The notes beneath the pieces were generated by a model. It ran no database searches. It worked only from the letters and a program-made list of their open reading frames with translations, and had not been told where the DNA came from. From Streptomyces sp. KL109B (lineage in GTDB: Bacteria > Actinomycetota > Actinomycetes > Streptomycetales > Streptomycetaceae), in NCBI RefSeq assembly GCF_030766935.1, contig NZ_JASERL010000003.1, positions 248,001 to 312,000 on the forward strand: a stretch of DNA of 64,000 nucleotides, given 5' to 3'. This document shows positions 42,682-51,870 of the stretch, one piece after another. Position numbers and translations under genes: made by a program. The first letter of the stretch is position 1; each line of letters opens with the position of its first letter.

Positions 42682-43713
42682 TTATTCGGTGGCCGAGGGC
42701 CCGAGGCCCGCGTAGACATGCTCGGTACGCTCGGTCCACACCGCTTCCCCGTACCGCTTCGCGTACACCGCGCGGCAGTGCTCGCGCAGCGTCGGGAAGA
42801 TCTTGGCGGCCACGTCGAGCGCGTCGGGGAGGTGCGCGTCGAGGGTGGTGACCGTACCCGTGCCCTCGGACCGTACGGCACGCGGCAGCGCCGACGACCC
42901 CGCCCCCTCCACCCCCTCGAAGGCGAGCACCGGCAGCCCCGCCGCGAGCGCCTCCGCGTACACGAGCGGCACCGCCCGCCGCGGCCCACGCCCCGGAAGG
43001 ACGATCCCCCGGTACCCCGGAAGCGCCCGCCTCAACACCCCCCGCCCCACGGCCCCGCGAAGCCGCACCGACGCGGGCGCCGCCGCCCGGCACCGCCCTT
43101 CCAGCGGCCCCGCCCCGATGACGTCGAGCCGCTCGCCTTCGGGCCAGCGGCGGACCAGTTCGAGCACGCCCTTCTCCGGCGCGAGCCGCCCGACGCACAC
43201 CCAGGCGCCGCCGTCCGCGACCTCGACCTCCGGGTCCACGTCCGCGCCCGCGTCCACCTCCGCGGCCTCCACGGTCGGTACGAAGTCGGGGACCACCTCA
43301 AGGCGTTCGCGGGGCAGCCCCGCGCGCGCGTAGGCGTCCCTGCTCGCCTCCGAGAGGACCACGAGCCGGTCGGCCCGCCGCAGCAGCGGGTCCTGCCGCA
43401 GCCCGCCACGCGCGGCCCACGCGAACTGCAGCGCCGCGAACCGGGAGCCGCGCTGGCGGCCGTGGCGCAGGGTGGCGACGACGGGCCCGGTCCACTCGGT
43501 GATCCAGGCGCGCCCGAAGGCCGGGAAGAGGTTGTGGACGTGCACCACGTCCGGGGCGAACGCGCGCAGCGCCTCAAGGGGGCCGCGCCCGCGGCCGTTC
43601 ACCGAGACGAGGCGCAGTTCGTGTCCCGCGCGGGTGAGCGCGGCGACCTGGTCGAGCACGGCCTCGTCCTCGCCGCCCGGCGCTCCGAAACCGTGGACGA
43701 CCGCGATCCTCAT
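42682..43713 (-). CDS. GT4-type glycosyltransferase
   Basis: A 343-residue GT-B fold enzyme: MRIAVVHGFGAPGGEDEAVL, FAPDVVHVHNLFPAFG, WVCVGRLAPEKGVLELVRRW and the C-terminal IVLPGRGPRRAVPLVYAEAL, where family members carry the E-x7-E nucleotide-sugar motif; only part of it (YAEALAAGLPVLAFEGV) is seen. Start at 43713. It begins one base after the stop of the epimerase gene (TGACATG), so the two are coupled and probably act on one cell-surface or natural-product glycan. Acceptor unknown. Confidence 0.87.
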   Translation of the reverse strand: MRIAVVHGFGAPGGEDEAVLDQVAALTRAGHELRLVSVNGRGRGPLEALRAFAPDVVHVHNLFPAFGRAWITEWTGPVVATLRHGRQRGSRFAALQFAWAARGGLRQDPLLRRADRLVVLSEASRDAYARAGLPRERLEVVPDFVPTVEAAEVDAGADVDPEVEVADGGAWVCVGRLAPEKGVLELVRRWPEGERLDVIGAGPLEGRCRAAAPASVRLRGAVGRGVLRRALPGYRGIVLPGRGPRRAVPLVYAEALAAGLPVLAFEGVEGAGSSALPRAVRSEGTGTVTTLDAHLPDALDVAAKIFPTLREHCRAVYAKRYGEAVWTERTEHVYAGLGPSATE

Positions 43714-43714
43714 G

Positions 43715-44623
43715 TCAGGCCCCGACCTTCGCGGTGGTGACGACGCCGAACGCGCCGCCGGCGTCGACGAGGGCCGCGTCCACGATGTCGGCGAGGCCCA
43801 ACCGGGGCCGCCATCCGGTGAGTTCGCGCAGGCGGCGGGTGTCGGGCACGGGCTCGCCCACCTCCTCGCCCTCGCCCTCGTACTCGTACGGGACGAAGCG
43901 CAGCGGCGACGGGGAACCGGAGCGTTCCACGACGACGCCCGCGAGGTCGGCGACGGCGGTCTCCCACTCCCCGCCGACGTCGAAGGCGCCACCGACCGCG
44001 TCGGCCTTGGCGAGCAGCCGCAGCAGCGCGTCGACGGTGTCGGCGACGTGGGTGAGGCGGAGTCGCCGGTTGCCGTCGCCGTGGATGGTGAGCGGCAGGC
44101 CCGCGACGGCCTGTTCGGCGAGGCGCGGCAGGAGGGCGCCGTGCGCGGAGGACTGGCGCGGGCCGACGGTGTGGTCGAGCCGGGCCACGGTCACGGCCCC
44201 GCCGTACGCCTCCCCGCCACAAGCCCCGCCGTACGCCTCCCCGCCACAAGCCCCGGCTGAAGCCTCGGCGGCCCCCGCGTCTCCGGTCACGAGGAGCAGT
44301 CGGCGCCCGTGCCGGTGCGCGGCCTCGACGACGGCGGGGCTCGCCCGCTCGGCGGCCAGGTGGACCACCACCTCGCAGCGGCTCACGAGTTCGTCGAGGA
44401 GCCGCTCGTCGAGGGCCGAGCCGCGCACGAAGCGGAGCCGTGGATCGGGCCAGGCGGCGGCGAGGTTGGCGCGCTCGCCCGTGGACAGGTCGTCGAGGAC
44501 GACGACGGTGTGTCCCTGAGCGAGCAGCGCGTCGGTGAGGTGCGAGCCGACGAAGCCGGCACCTCCGATGACCAGATGGGCGGCCGGGCGGGCGGAGGGT
44601 GTGGTCGTCAACGGTGCGCTCAT
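43715..44623 (-). CDS. NAD-dependent epimerase/dehydratase family protein, degenerate active site
   Basis: A 302-residue extended SDR protein with the Rossmann GGAGFVGSHLTDALL and VVVLDDLSTGERANL, and C-terminal LRLTHVADTVDALLRLLAKA, GGAFDVGGEW and RRLRELTGWRPRLGLADIVD like UDP-glucose 4-epimerases. The catalytic Y-x3-K is not found; its place is taken by a duplicated EAYGGACGG stretch from a 24-base direct repeat near 44200-44240, and the Ser/Thr partner is unclear. It may be inactive or have changed function. ATG 44623 (or 44629). Confidence 0.8.
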   Translation of the reverse strand: MSAPLTTTPSARPAAHLVIGGAGFVGSHLTDALLAQGHTVVVLDDLSTGERANLAAAWPDPRLRFVRGSALDERLLDELVSRCEVVVHLAAERASPAVVEAAHRHGRRLLLVTGDAGAAEASAGACGGEAYGGACGGEAYGGAVTVARLDHTVGPRQSSAHGALLPRLAEQAVAGLPLTIHGDGNRRLRLTHVADTVDALLRLLAKADAVGGAFDVGGEWETAVADLAGVVVERSGSPSPLRFVPYEYEGEGEEVGEPVPDTRRLRELTGWRPRLGLADIVDAALVDAGGAFGVVTTAKVGA

Positions 44624-44773
44624 CCCCATAAGTTATTCCGTTATGTCCAAATATGGGGTGAATAACACGATCCGCTTGACCGCCGCCCATAGGGGTGGGC
44701 GCGCGACACAGATCACCAGCCCGGCGACTACATTGCGCACTGGTAAGTGGGTAGTCTCGGACAGACAACCTAA

Positions 44774-44789
44774 GTTACCGCTTAGTAAC
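44774..44789. promoter_or_regulatory. overlapping palindromes upstream of the iron-sulfur oxidoreductase gene
   Basis: GTTAC-N6-GTAAC (44774-44789) overlaps CTAAG-N6-CTTAG (44770-44785), 21 bases before the ATG of the iron-sulfur gene and in the divergent gap. This resembles TetR/GntR-type operators. The regulator is unknown. Confidence 0.45.
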
Positions 44790-44810
44790 GCAGGCCCGAG
44801 GAGCCCCCAA

Positions 44811-47099
44811 ATGCAACTCGCCGCGATCATCGTGTCGCTGGCCCTGATCGTGGTCGGCGTGGCTCTGTTCGTCCGAGCCATCGCGCAGATCTACCGCTAC
44901 GTGCGGCTCGGCCAGAACGTCCCCGCCGGGACGCGTACCGACGAACCCGTGCAGCGCACCGTCACCGTGGTCAAGGAGTTCCTCGGCCACACCCGCATGA
45001 ACAAGTGGGGCATCGTCGGCTTCGCGCACTGGTTCGTCGCCGTCGGCTTCTTCTCGCTCGTGCTGACGATCGTGAACGCCATCGGCCAGCTGTTCCAGGC
45101 CGACTGGCTGCTGCCGATCATCGGCGAGTGGGCGCCGTACAACATCTTCGTCGAGTTCATCGGCCTGATGACGACGCTCGGCATCCTCACGCTCATCGTG
45201 ATCCGCCAGCTGTCGAAGCCGAACAAGGCGGGCCGCAAGTCCCGCTTCGCCGGCTCGAACTTCGGCCAGGCGTACTTCGTCGAGGCCGTCATCCTGATCA
45301 TCGGCGTCTGCATCATGGTGCTGCACGCCCTTGAGGCCACGATGCACGGGCTCGACCACTACGAGGCGTCCTTCTTCGCCTCGTACCCGCTGGTCCTCGC
45401 CTTCAAGGGGCTCAGCCTCGGCGCGCTCCAGAACATCGTGTACTTCGTCGCCATGGTGAAGATCGCGACCTCGTTCATCTGGATGATCACGGTCGCCCTG
45501 AAGACCGACATGGGTGTCGCCTGGCACCGCTTCCTGGCCTTCCCCAACATCTGGTTCAAGCGCGAGGCCGACGGCGACGTCGCGCTCGGCGCGCTGCAGC
45601 CGATGACCTCCAAGGGCGAGCCGATCGACTTCGAGGACCCGGGCGAGGACGACGTCTACGGCGTCTCCCAGGTCGAGCACTTCTCCTGGAAGGGCCTGCT
45701 CGACTTCTCCACCTGCACCGAGTGCGGTCGTTGCCAGTCGCAGTGCCCCGCGTGGAACACCGGCAAGCCGCTCTCCCCGAAGCTCCTCATCATGTCGCTG
45801 CGCGACCACGCGCACGCCAAGGCGCCGTACCTGCTCGCCGGTGGCGGCAAGAACATGGAGGGCGAGGAGCAGGCTTCGGCCGAGGCATTGAAGGACGTCC
45901 CGGCCGCGGCTCTCGCGGAAGCCGAGCGCCCGCTCATCGGCACGCACGAAGAGAACGGCGTCATCGACCCGGACGTCCTGTGGTCCTGCACCACCTGCGG
46001 CGCCTGCGTCGAGCAGTGCCCCGTCGACATCGAGCACGTCGACCACATCGTCGACATGCGCCGCTACCAGGTGATGATCGAGAGCGCGTTCCCGTCCGAG
46101 GCGGGCACGATGCTCAAGAACCTGGAGAAGAAGGGCAACCCCTGGGGCCTCGCCAAGAAGCAGCGCCTGGAGTGGCTCAAGGAGCTCGACTTCGAGGTGC
46201 CGGTCGTCGGCAAGGACATCGAGGACCTCACCGAGGTCGAGTACCTCTACTGGGTCGGCTGCGCGGGCGCGTTGGAGGACCGGGCGAAGAAGACCACCAA
46301 GGCCTTCGCCGAGCTGCTCAACATCGCGGGCGTCAAGTTCGCGATCATGGGCGGCGACGAGAAGTGCACCGGTGACTCCGCCCGCCGCCTCGGCAACGAG
46401 CCGCTGTTCCAGCAGCTCGGCCAGGAGAACGTCATGTCCCTCAACATGGCGTTCGGCGAGGAGTACGACGACGAGGGCAACGTCACGGCCGAGTCCAAGA
46501 AGCCGCGTACCGCCAAGAAGATCGTCGCGACCTGTCCGCACTGCCTCAACACGATCGGCAAGGAGTACCCGCAGATCGGCGGGGATTACGAGGTAATCCA
46601 CCACACGCAGCTGCTCCAGCACCTCGTCGACGAGGGCAAGCTGACCCCGGTCACCCCGGTCGAGGGCATCATCACGTACCACGACCCGTGCTACCTGGGC
46701 CGCCACAACAAGATCTACACGCCGCCGCGCGAGATCATCGCCAGCGTCCCTGGCGTCCGCAACGAGGAGATGCACCGCCACAAGGAGCGCGGCTTCTGCT
46801 GCGGCGCCGGTGGTGCCCGGATGTGGATGGAGGAGCGGATCGGCAAGCGCATCAACAACGAGCGTGTTGATGAGGCGCTGAGTCTGAACCCGGACATCGT
46901 CTCCACCGCCTGCCCGTTCTGCCTCGTCATGCTGACCGACTCGGTCAACGGCAAGAAGAACGACGGCAAGGCGAAGGAGTCCGTCACGGTCGTCGACGTC
47001 GCGCAGCTGCTGCTCGACTCGGTGAAGACGCCGGTCGACCCGGCGGGCGAGGCTGAGACCGAGACCGCCCCCGAGCCGGACCCGGAGCCGGTGAAGTAA
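44811..47099 (+). CDS. membrane (Fe-S) oxidoreductase, heterodisulfide-reductase-like
   Basis: A 762-residue protein. Residues 1-245 hold about six membrane helices of the nitrate-reductase-gamma/HdrE type (cytochrome b-like: AIIVSLALIVVGVALFVRAI, FAHWFVAVGFFSLVLTIVNA). Two [4Fe-4S] ferredoxin motifs follow (CTECGRCQSQCP and CTTCGACVEQCP), then two CCG domains (YWVGCAGALED, ATCPHC; YHDPCYLGRHN, GFCCGAGGARM). The C-terminus is acidic and Pro-rich. It likely passes electrons from a cytoplasmic dehydrogenase, for example acyl-CoA or lactate type, to quinone. ATG at 44811 with CGAGGAG. Confidence 0.93.
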   Translation: MQLAAIIVSLALIVVGVALFVRAIAQIYRYVRLGQNVPAGTRTDEPVQRTVTVVKEFLGHTRMNKWGIVGFAHWFVAVGFFSLVLTIVNAIGQLFQADWLLPIIGEWAPYNIFVEFIGLMTTLGILTLIVIRQLSKPNKAGRKSRFAGSNFGQAYFVEAVILIIGVCIMVLHALEATMHGLDHYEASFFASYPLVLAFKGLSLGALQNIVYFVAMVKIATSFIWMITVALKTDMGVAWHRFLAFPNIWFKREADGDVALGALQPMTSKGEPIDFEDPGEDDVYGVSQVEHFSWKGLLDFSTCTECGRCQSQCPAWNTGKPLSPKLLIMSLRDHAHAKAPYLLAGGGKNMEGEEQASAEALKDVPAAALAEAERPLIGTHEENGVIDPDVLWSCTTCGACVEQCPVDIEHVDHIVDMRRYQVMIESAFPSEAGTMLKNLEKKGNPWGLAKKQRLEWLKELDFEVPVVGKDIEDLTEVEYLYWVGCAGALEDRAKKTTKAFAELLNIAGVKFAIMGGDEKCTGDSARRLGNEPLFQQLGQENVMSLNMAFGEEYDDEGNVTAESKKPRTAKKIVATCPHCLNTIGKEYPQIGGDYEVIHHTQLLQHLVDEGKLTPVTPVEGIITYHDPCYLGRHNKIYTPPREIIASVPGVRNEEMHRHKERGFCCGAGGARMWMEERIGKRINNERVDEALSLNPDIVSTACPFCLVMLTDSVNGKKNDGKAKESVTVVDVAQLLLDSVKTPVDPAGEAETETAPEPDPEPVK

Positions 47100-47101
47100 C
47101 C

Positions 47102-47139
47102 GACGTCCGCGCACGTCCCTGACGTCCGCGTACGTCCCT
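47102..47139. repeat. 19-bp tandem duplication
   Basis: GACGTCCGCGCACGTCCCT and a near-copy follow one another between the iron-sulfur gene and its terminator. Confidence 0.8.
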
Positions 47140-47169
47140 GAGGGCACCCCGGCACGACGGGGTGCCCTC
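47140..47169 (+). terminator. terminator after the iron-sulfur gene
   Basis: GAGGGCACCCC pairs with GGGGTGCCCTC around an eight-base loop, followed by TTCATTT. Confidence 0.88.
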
Positions 47170-47296
47170 TTCATTTGTCGCGCCCCGTACAACCCTTCCG
47201 GCTGATCCCGTGTCAAACGGTGCGTCGGACAAGGAACGGGCCCTTTCCGGCCATCCCCCCGCGCTGCCCGGCCTTCCTTCAGCCAAGGAGCCGCTC

Positions 47297-48856
47297 GTGC
47301 GCAAGAACCGTACGGCCGCCCTCGCCGCGGCCTCGTTCCTTCTCGTCGCCGGTACGTACATCGCCGCCGCCCCGTCCGCGTACGCGGGCACACCCGGCGC
47401 CACCCGGGCGAACGACCGCAACACCGACTTCAACGGCGACGGTTACGACGACGTACTCGTCGGCGCCCCCGGGGCCACCGTCGGCGGGCACGCCGGCGCC
47501 GGCGTCGTCACCGTCCAGTACGGCGCCGCGAGCGGGATCGGGACGTCCCGCTCCGCCGTGTTCAGCCAGAACACGACCGGGGTGCCCGGCGCCGCCGAGG
47601 CGGGCGACGCGTTCGGACAGGCCGTCGCCACCGGAGACCTCGACGGCGACGGCTACGACGACGCGATCGTCGGCTCGCCCGGCGAGGACCTCGGCACCGT
47701 CACCGACTCGGGCGGCGGCGTCGTCCTGTGGGGCACGCCGCAGGGTCTGACCGGCGGTGTCAGCACGGGAGTCGAGGCCGACGAGCCCGCCGCGGGCGGC
47801 ACGTTCGGCTCCGCGCTCGCCGCCGCCCGGTTCACCGACGGCGGCGACGGCGACCTGCTCGCCGTCCTCGACTCGGCCGGACTCGCGATCTTCCGCTACG
47901 AGGCCGCGGCCACGGCCAGATCCACCGCGGCCGCATCGAAGAAGCTGGTCCGCGACTCCCGCACCGACTTCGCGACCAAGGCCCCGAAGGCCGAGGCACC
48001 CAAGGGCAAGGCGCCGACCGCCACCGCGCGGGCCGCCACCCTCGCCGCGCCGACCGCCATCGAGCCCAAGTCCCTGACCACGGGCGACTACGACGCCAAC
48101 GGCTACGCCGACCTCGTCGTCTCCGGCCTCTCCGTCGGCGACGAGTCGGGAGACGGCTGGTCGTACGTCATCCCCGGCACCGCCGCCGACGCCGACCCGC
48201 TGCCGACGCTCACGCTGCGCGGCGGCCCGGTCGCCGCCTCCGGTGACATCAACGGCGACGGCAAGGACGACATCGTCACCGGCGAGCCGCACAGCCCCGA
48301 CGACGGCGGCCCTTGGACGACCGGCGGCATGATCGGCGTCCACTACGGCTCCGCCGACGGGCCGGTCGCGGAACCGCAGTGGTGGACGCAGGACACCGAC
48401 GACGTACCCGGCACCGCCGAGAAGGGCGACGGCTGGGGCGCCGACCTCTCCGTCGGCGACACGAACGGCGACGGGTACGCCGACGTCGCGATCGGCGCGC
48501 CCGGCGAGGACATCGACACCGTCGCCGACGCGGGCTCCGTGACGGTGATGCGGGGAACGGCCCTCGGCCTGCGGACCACCGACGTACGCGCCTTCAACCA
48601 GGCGTCGGCGGACGTGCCGGGCGCGGCCGAGAAGGGCGACAAGTTCGGCGGCCAGGTCTCCTTCACCGACCCCAACGACGACGGCCGCTTCGGCCTCCTC
48701 GCGGCGGCACCCGGCGAGAACGCCGGCGACGGCGTGGTGTGGGTGTTCTCGGCCGGCACGGGCGGCATCACGGCCACCGGCTCGTGGACGTACGGGGCGG
48801 GGTCGCTGTCCGCGCCGTCCCTGAAAGCGCGGTTCGGCGAGGCGATCGACGACTAG
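47297..48856 (+). CDS. secreted FG-GAP repeat protein (first of four)
   Basis: A 519-residue extracellular protein. Signal peptide (residues 1-32, AAAPSAYA), then a seven-bladed integrin-alpha-like propeller with calcium-binding loops such as DFNGDGYDDVLVGAPGA, DLDGDGYDDAIVGSPGED, DYDANGYADLVVSG, DINGDGKDDIVTGEP and DTNGDGYADVAIGAPGED. An Ala/Lys-rich linker (residues 218-255) divides the propeller. GTG at 47297 with AAGGAG. Such proteins bind surface or matrix ligands; no enzyme motif is seen. Confidence 0.9.
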   Translation: MRKNRTAALAAASFLLVAGTYIAAAPSAYAGTPGATRANDRNTDFNGDGYDDVLVGAPGATVGGHAGAGVVTVQYGAASGIGTSRSAVFSQNTTGVPGAAEAGDAFGQAVATGDLDGDGYDDAIVGSPGEDLGTVTDSGGGVVLWGTPQGLTGGVSTGVEADEPAAGGTFGSALAAARFTDGGDGDLLAVLDSAGLAIFRYEAAATARSTAAASKKLVRDSRTDFATKAPKAEAPKGKAPTATARAATLAAPTAIEPKSLTTGDYDANGYADLVVSGLSVGDESGDGWSYVIPGTAADADPLPTLTLRGGPVAASGDINGDGKDDIVTGEPHSPDDGGPWTTGGMIGVHYGSADGPVAEPQWWTQDTDDVPGTAEKGDGWGADLSVGDTNGDGYADVAIGAPGEDIDTVADAGSVTVMRGTALGLRTTDVRAFNQASADVPGAAEKGDKFGGQVSFTDPNDDGRFGLLAAAPGENAGDGVVWVFSAGTGGITATGSWTYGAGSLSAPSLKARFGEAIDD

Positions 48857-48916
48857 GTCATGTCTTCGAAACGGCGCCTGCCGGGATCAACTGCCTTAAC
48901 TTTCACTGGAGTTGAC

Positions 48917-50311
48917 GTGCGACTGAAGAAACTCGCCATCGCCGCAGGGGTGGTCGCCCTCACCGCGGGCGGCCTCACCCTCCCCCTCGCGGGGACCGCG
49001 TCCGCCGCGAGCACGCTCAAGGACGACTTCAACGGCGACGGCTACCGCGACCTCGCCATCGGCACACCGAACGCCAACGCCGTGACGGTGACGTTCGGTT
49101 CGTCCTCCGGCGTGGGCACCGGCAAGGCCGTGACGATCACGCAGGAGACCTCCGGCGTGCCCGGAGTCAGCGAGCGCGGGGACGAGTTCGGGGAGAACGT
49201 CACCAGCGGAGACGTCAACGGCGACGGATACGCGGACCTGATCGTCGGCGCCCCCGGCGAGCAGGTCACCGACTGGGCGAGCGGCTCGCTGAACGTCGTC
49301 TGGGGCGGCGCGAACGGCTTCACGAAGGGCGCCACCGTCTACCACGCGCCCTCCGCCGACGACGAACGCTTCGGCGAGGGCGCCGTCTTCGTCGACCTCG
49401 ACGGCGACGACCACGCGCAGCTCGCCGTCGTCAGCGCCAAGAAGTGGTGGTGGTACTCCGAATCCAACAAGCCCGAGGACGCCTACGGGCCGGAGTTCGA
49501 GTTCGTCCCGTCCGACGTGACCCTCGAAGGGCTCACGGCCGACCAGTTCAACGGCGCGGGCACCGGGAAGATCTACACGTACGTCCTCTACGGAAAGCAC
49601 GCCGACGGCAGCCCGTACACGGGGTGGGTCAGAGGTGGCCCCGGGGACGTCGGCTACTACTCCGGGCGGATCGACGGACAGTTCGCCGGCTCCACGACCG
49701 AGGCCGCCGCCACCGGCGACGTGAACTGCGACGGATACCCGGACCTGGTCACCGGCCAGGCCGAGGACAACTCGATCTGGGTGTTCTACGGCGGATCCAC
49801 CATCTTCACCGACGAGATGGAGGGCATGGACAAGGTCACCCAGAACAGCGAAGGGGTGCCGGGCGCGACGGAGGCCGAGGACCGTTTCGGGGCGTCGGTC
49901 GCGGTCGGCGACGTGGACGGCGACGGCTGCGCGGAGGTCGCGGTGGGCGCGCCCGGCGAGACCGTGGACGGTGTGAAGGGCACCGGTTCGGTCGTCCTCC
50001 TCAAGGGCGGCAAGGGCACGATCAGCGCGGGCCGCGCCTACCACCAGGCCACCAGCGGGGTGCCGGGCACCGCCGAGCCTGGCGACCACTTCGGGTCGAG
50101 CGTACGGCTGAAGGACATCAACGGAGGCGGCCGCGCGGACCTCGCCGCCGCCGCGTCCGGCGAGGCCATCGGCACGACCATGGACGCGGGCGCCGTGACG
50201 GTGCTGCGCGGCTCGTCGCCGTACCTGACGACGACGGGCGCCACGTCCTTCAACGGCTCCGACTTCGGGCTGCCGGGGGCCGGCATCTCCTTCGGTACGT
50301 CGCTGCGCTGA
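48917..50311 (+). CDS. secreted FG-GAP repeat protein (second of four)
   Basis: A 464-residue protein with signal peptide (LPLAGTASAA) and loops DFNGDGYRDLAIGTPNA, DVNGDGYADLIVGAPGEQ, DVNCDGYPDLVTGQAEDN, DVDGDGCAEVAVGAPGE and DINGGGRADLAAAASGEA; some loops are degenerate (Cys or Gly for Asp/Asn). GTG at 48917 with TGGAG; 60 bases after the first FG-GAP gene. Paralogue of its neighbours. Confidence 0.9.
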   Translation: MRLKKLAIAAGVVALTAGGLTLPLAGTASAASTLKDDFNGDGYRDLAIGTPNANAVTVTFGSSSGVGTGKAVTITQETSGVPGVSERGDEFGENVTSGDVNGDGYADLIVGAPGEQVTDWASGSLNVVWGGANGFTKGATVYHAPSADDERFGEGAVFVDLDGDDHAQLAVVSAKKWWWYSESNKPEDAYGPEFEFVPSDVTLEGLTADQFNGAGTGKIYTYVLYGKHADGSPYTGWVRGGPGDVGYYSGRIDGQFAGSTTEAAATGDVNCDGYPDLVTGQAEDNSIWVFYGGSTIFTDEMEGMDKVTQNSEGVPGATEAEDRFGASVAVGDVDGDGCAEVAVGAPGETVDGVKGTGSVVLLKGGKGTISAGRAYHQATSGVPGTAEPGDHFGSSVRLKDINGGGRADLAAAASGEAIGTTMDAGAVTVLRGSSPYLTTTGATSFNGSDFGLPGAGISFGTSLR

Positions 50312-50380
50312 CGCCGCGTCAGCCGCCGCCTGTCATCATGGGACGGTTGTCAACTCATGGGACGGGTGGGGGAGTTGCTG

Positions 50381-51694
50381 ATGCCGGTCGATACGCGGGT
50401 CGATACGCGGGTCGGTACGCGGGTTGATACGAGGAGTGGTGCGCGAGGCGGTACGCGGGGCGGTACGCGGGGCGGCGGGGCGCTGTGTGCCGTACTGCTC
50501 GCCGCCGCCGTACTCACCGGGTGCGGGGGCGGCAGCGGCGGCGGCAACGGGGGCGGCGCCCAGCGGCCCGTGACCGTGGCGGGCAAGCAGCGGCAGAGCG
50601 CGCCGCTGCCGATCCCGCGCGGCACCGGCAGCAAGCTTCCCACCGACTTCAACGGGGACGGCGCCCCCGACCTCGTACTCGACGCTCTCGCCCACGACGG
50701 GCTCGGCGACGACCCCGGCATCGGCGTCGTCTACGGGAAGAAGGGCCACGGACCCGTGCCGGACACCCGGCAGTTGCTGTCCCCGGCGACGTACAAGGCG
50801 TCGACCCTGTCGTCCGAGGCCAGCTGCGATCTCGACCGGGACGGCTTCGCCGACCTGGTGGTCTCGACCGACCCGCCGTACGACGGCCGGGGCATGCCGC
50901 CCGTCCCCCTGCGCGTGCTCTTCGGCTCGCCGCGCGGGATCTCCGGCGAGGGCGTCACGTTGAAGATCCCGGCGCGGGCCCGGTTCGGCAACGAGTGGCC
51001 GGACCGGCCGGTGTGCGGGGACTTCGACGGCGACGGCCGCGAGGACCTCGTGGTGCACGCGAGCGGGGGCCGGCTGAGCGTCCTGCCAGGACCGTTCACC
51101 CGCGCGGGCGCGCCGCGCGGCACGGCCCGCCTCGCGGAGGTCGGCGGCGACGTCCCGACGGGGCCCGCAGCGGACGTCAACGGCGACGGCGCCGACGACC
51201 TCCTGATCCGCGCCCACACGGGCACCGCGCGCTCGACCGTCGCCCTCGGCGGGCGGAACGGATTCACCGCGGGCGCGAGCTACCCGGCGGGCACGGACGC
51301 GGCGTTCGGCCGCTTCGGGGCGGCCGTCCTTGGGGCAGGGGGCGTCACGGTGTACGGGAGCGGGGGCGAGGGCGAGGGTGATGGGGCGGTACGGGTTGCC
51401 GGGGGCGGCGACCGGGTCCATACGGGGGACTTCGACGGGGACGGGAAGGTCGAGTTGGCCGTGTCGTCGGGCGACGCGGACGGCTCCGGCCGCGTACGGA
51501 TCGTGGAGTCCTCGGGGGCCGGGAAGGCGCGGTCGGCCCCGGCCGCGGGGCGCGTGGTCGCGGTCGCGGATTTCGACGGGGACGGGGGCGACGACCTCGT
51601 GGTGCAGCGGGTGTCGGGGAACGGGGACGTAGTGACGGTCCTGACCCGTGCCCGCCCCCGGCCCACCTTCTCCACGCGCGCCTTCACACCCTGA
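50381..51694 (+). CDS. FG-GAP repeat lipoprotein (third of four)
   Basis: A 437-residue lipoprotein: lipobox VLTGC near residues 43-47, Gly-rich spacer, then FG-GAP-type propeller blades (DFNGDGAPDLVLDALAHD, DLDRDGFADLVVSTDP-like, DFDGDGREDLVVHASGGR, DVNGDGADDLLIRAHTGT, DFDGDGKVELAVSSGDAD, DFDGDGGDDLVVQRVSGN). The N-terminal 25 residues are Val-Asp-Thr-Arg / Gly-Gly-Thr-Arg repeats encoded by tandem DNA repeats. ATG at 50381 with GGGGGAG at good spacing is preferred over ATG 50357. It is anchored to the membrane, unlike the others. Confidence 0.87.
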   Translation: MPVDTRVDTRVGTRVDTRSGARGGTRGGTRGGGALCAVLLAAAVLTGCGGGSGGGNGGGAQRPVTVAGKQRQSAPLPIPRGTGSKLPTDFNGDGAPDLVLDALAHDGLGDDPGIGVVYGKKGHGPVPDTRQLLSPATYKASTLSSEASCDLDRDGFADLVVSTDPPYDGRGMPPVPLRVLFGSPRGISGEGVTLKIPARARFGNEWPDRPVCGDFDGDGREDLVVHASGGRLSVLPGPFTRAGAPRGTARLAEVGGDVPTGPAADVNGDGADDLLIRAHTGTARSTVALGGRNGFTAGASYPAGTDAAFGRFGAAVLGAGGVTVYGSGGEGEGDGAVRVAGGGDRVHTGDFDGDGKVELAVSSGDADGSGRVRIVESSGAGKARSAPAAGRVVAVADFDGDGGDDLVVQRVSGNGDVVTVLTRARPRPTFSTRAFTP

Positions 51695-51870
51695 CGCCCC
51701 TTTCTCCTCACTCCCGAGGCCGAACCCGTACAACCCTCCTGCCCCATCAACAGTCTCCTGTAAGCCGACCGCAGGGCGACTCCCGGGACAACCCCAGGCG
51801 AACTCCCCTGAAACGGCACCCAGTTGACGGGACACCCGCCAGGCGTCCCCTTCCCGCAGGAGCCAACCGA

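Noticed and set aside
44775..47393. 872-residue open frame antisense to the iron-sulfur gene
   Set aside because: Low-complexity Arg/Asp/Leu/Val composition typical of a reverse-strand shadow of a GC-rich gene.
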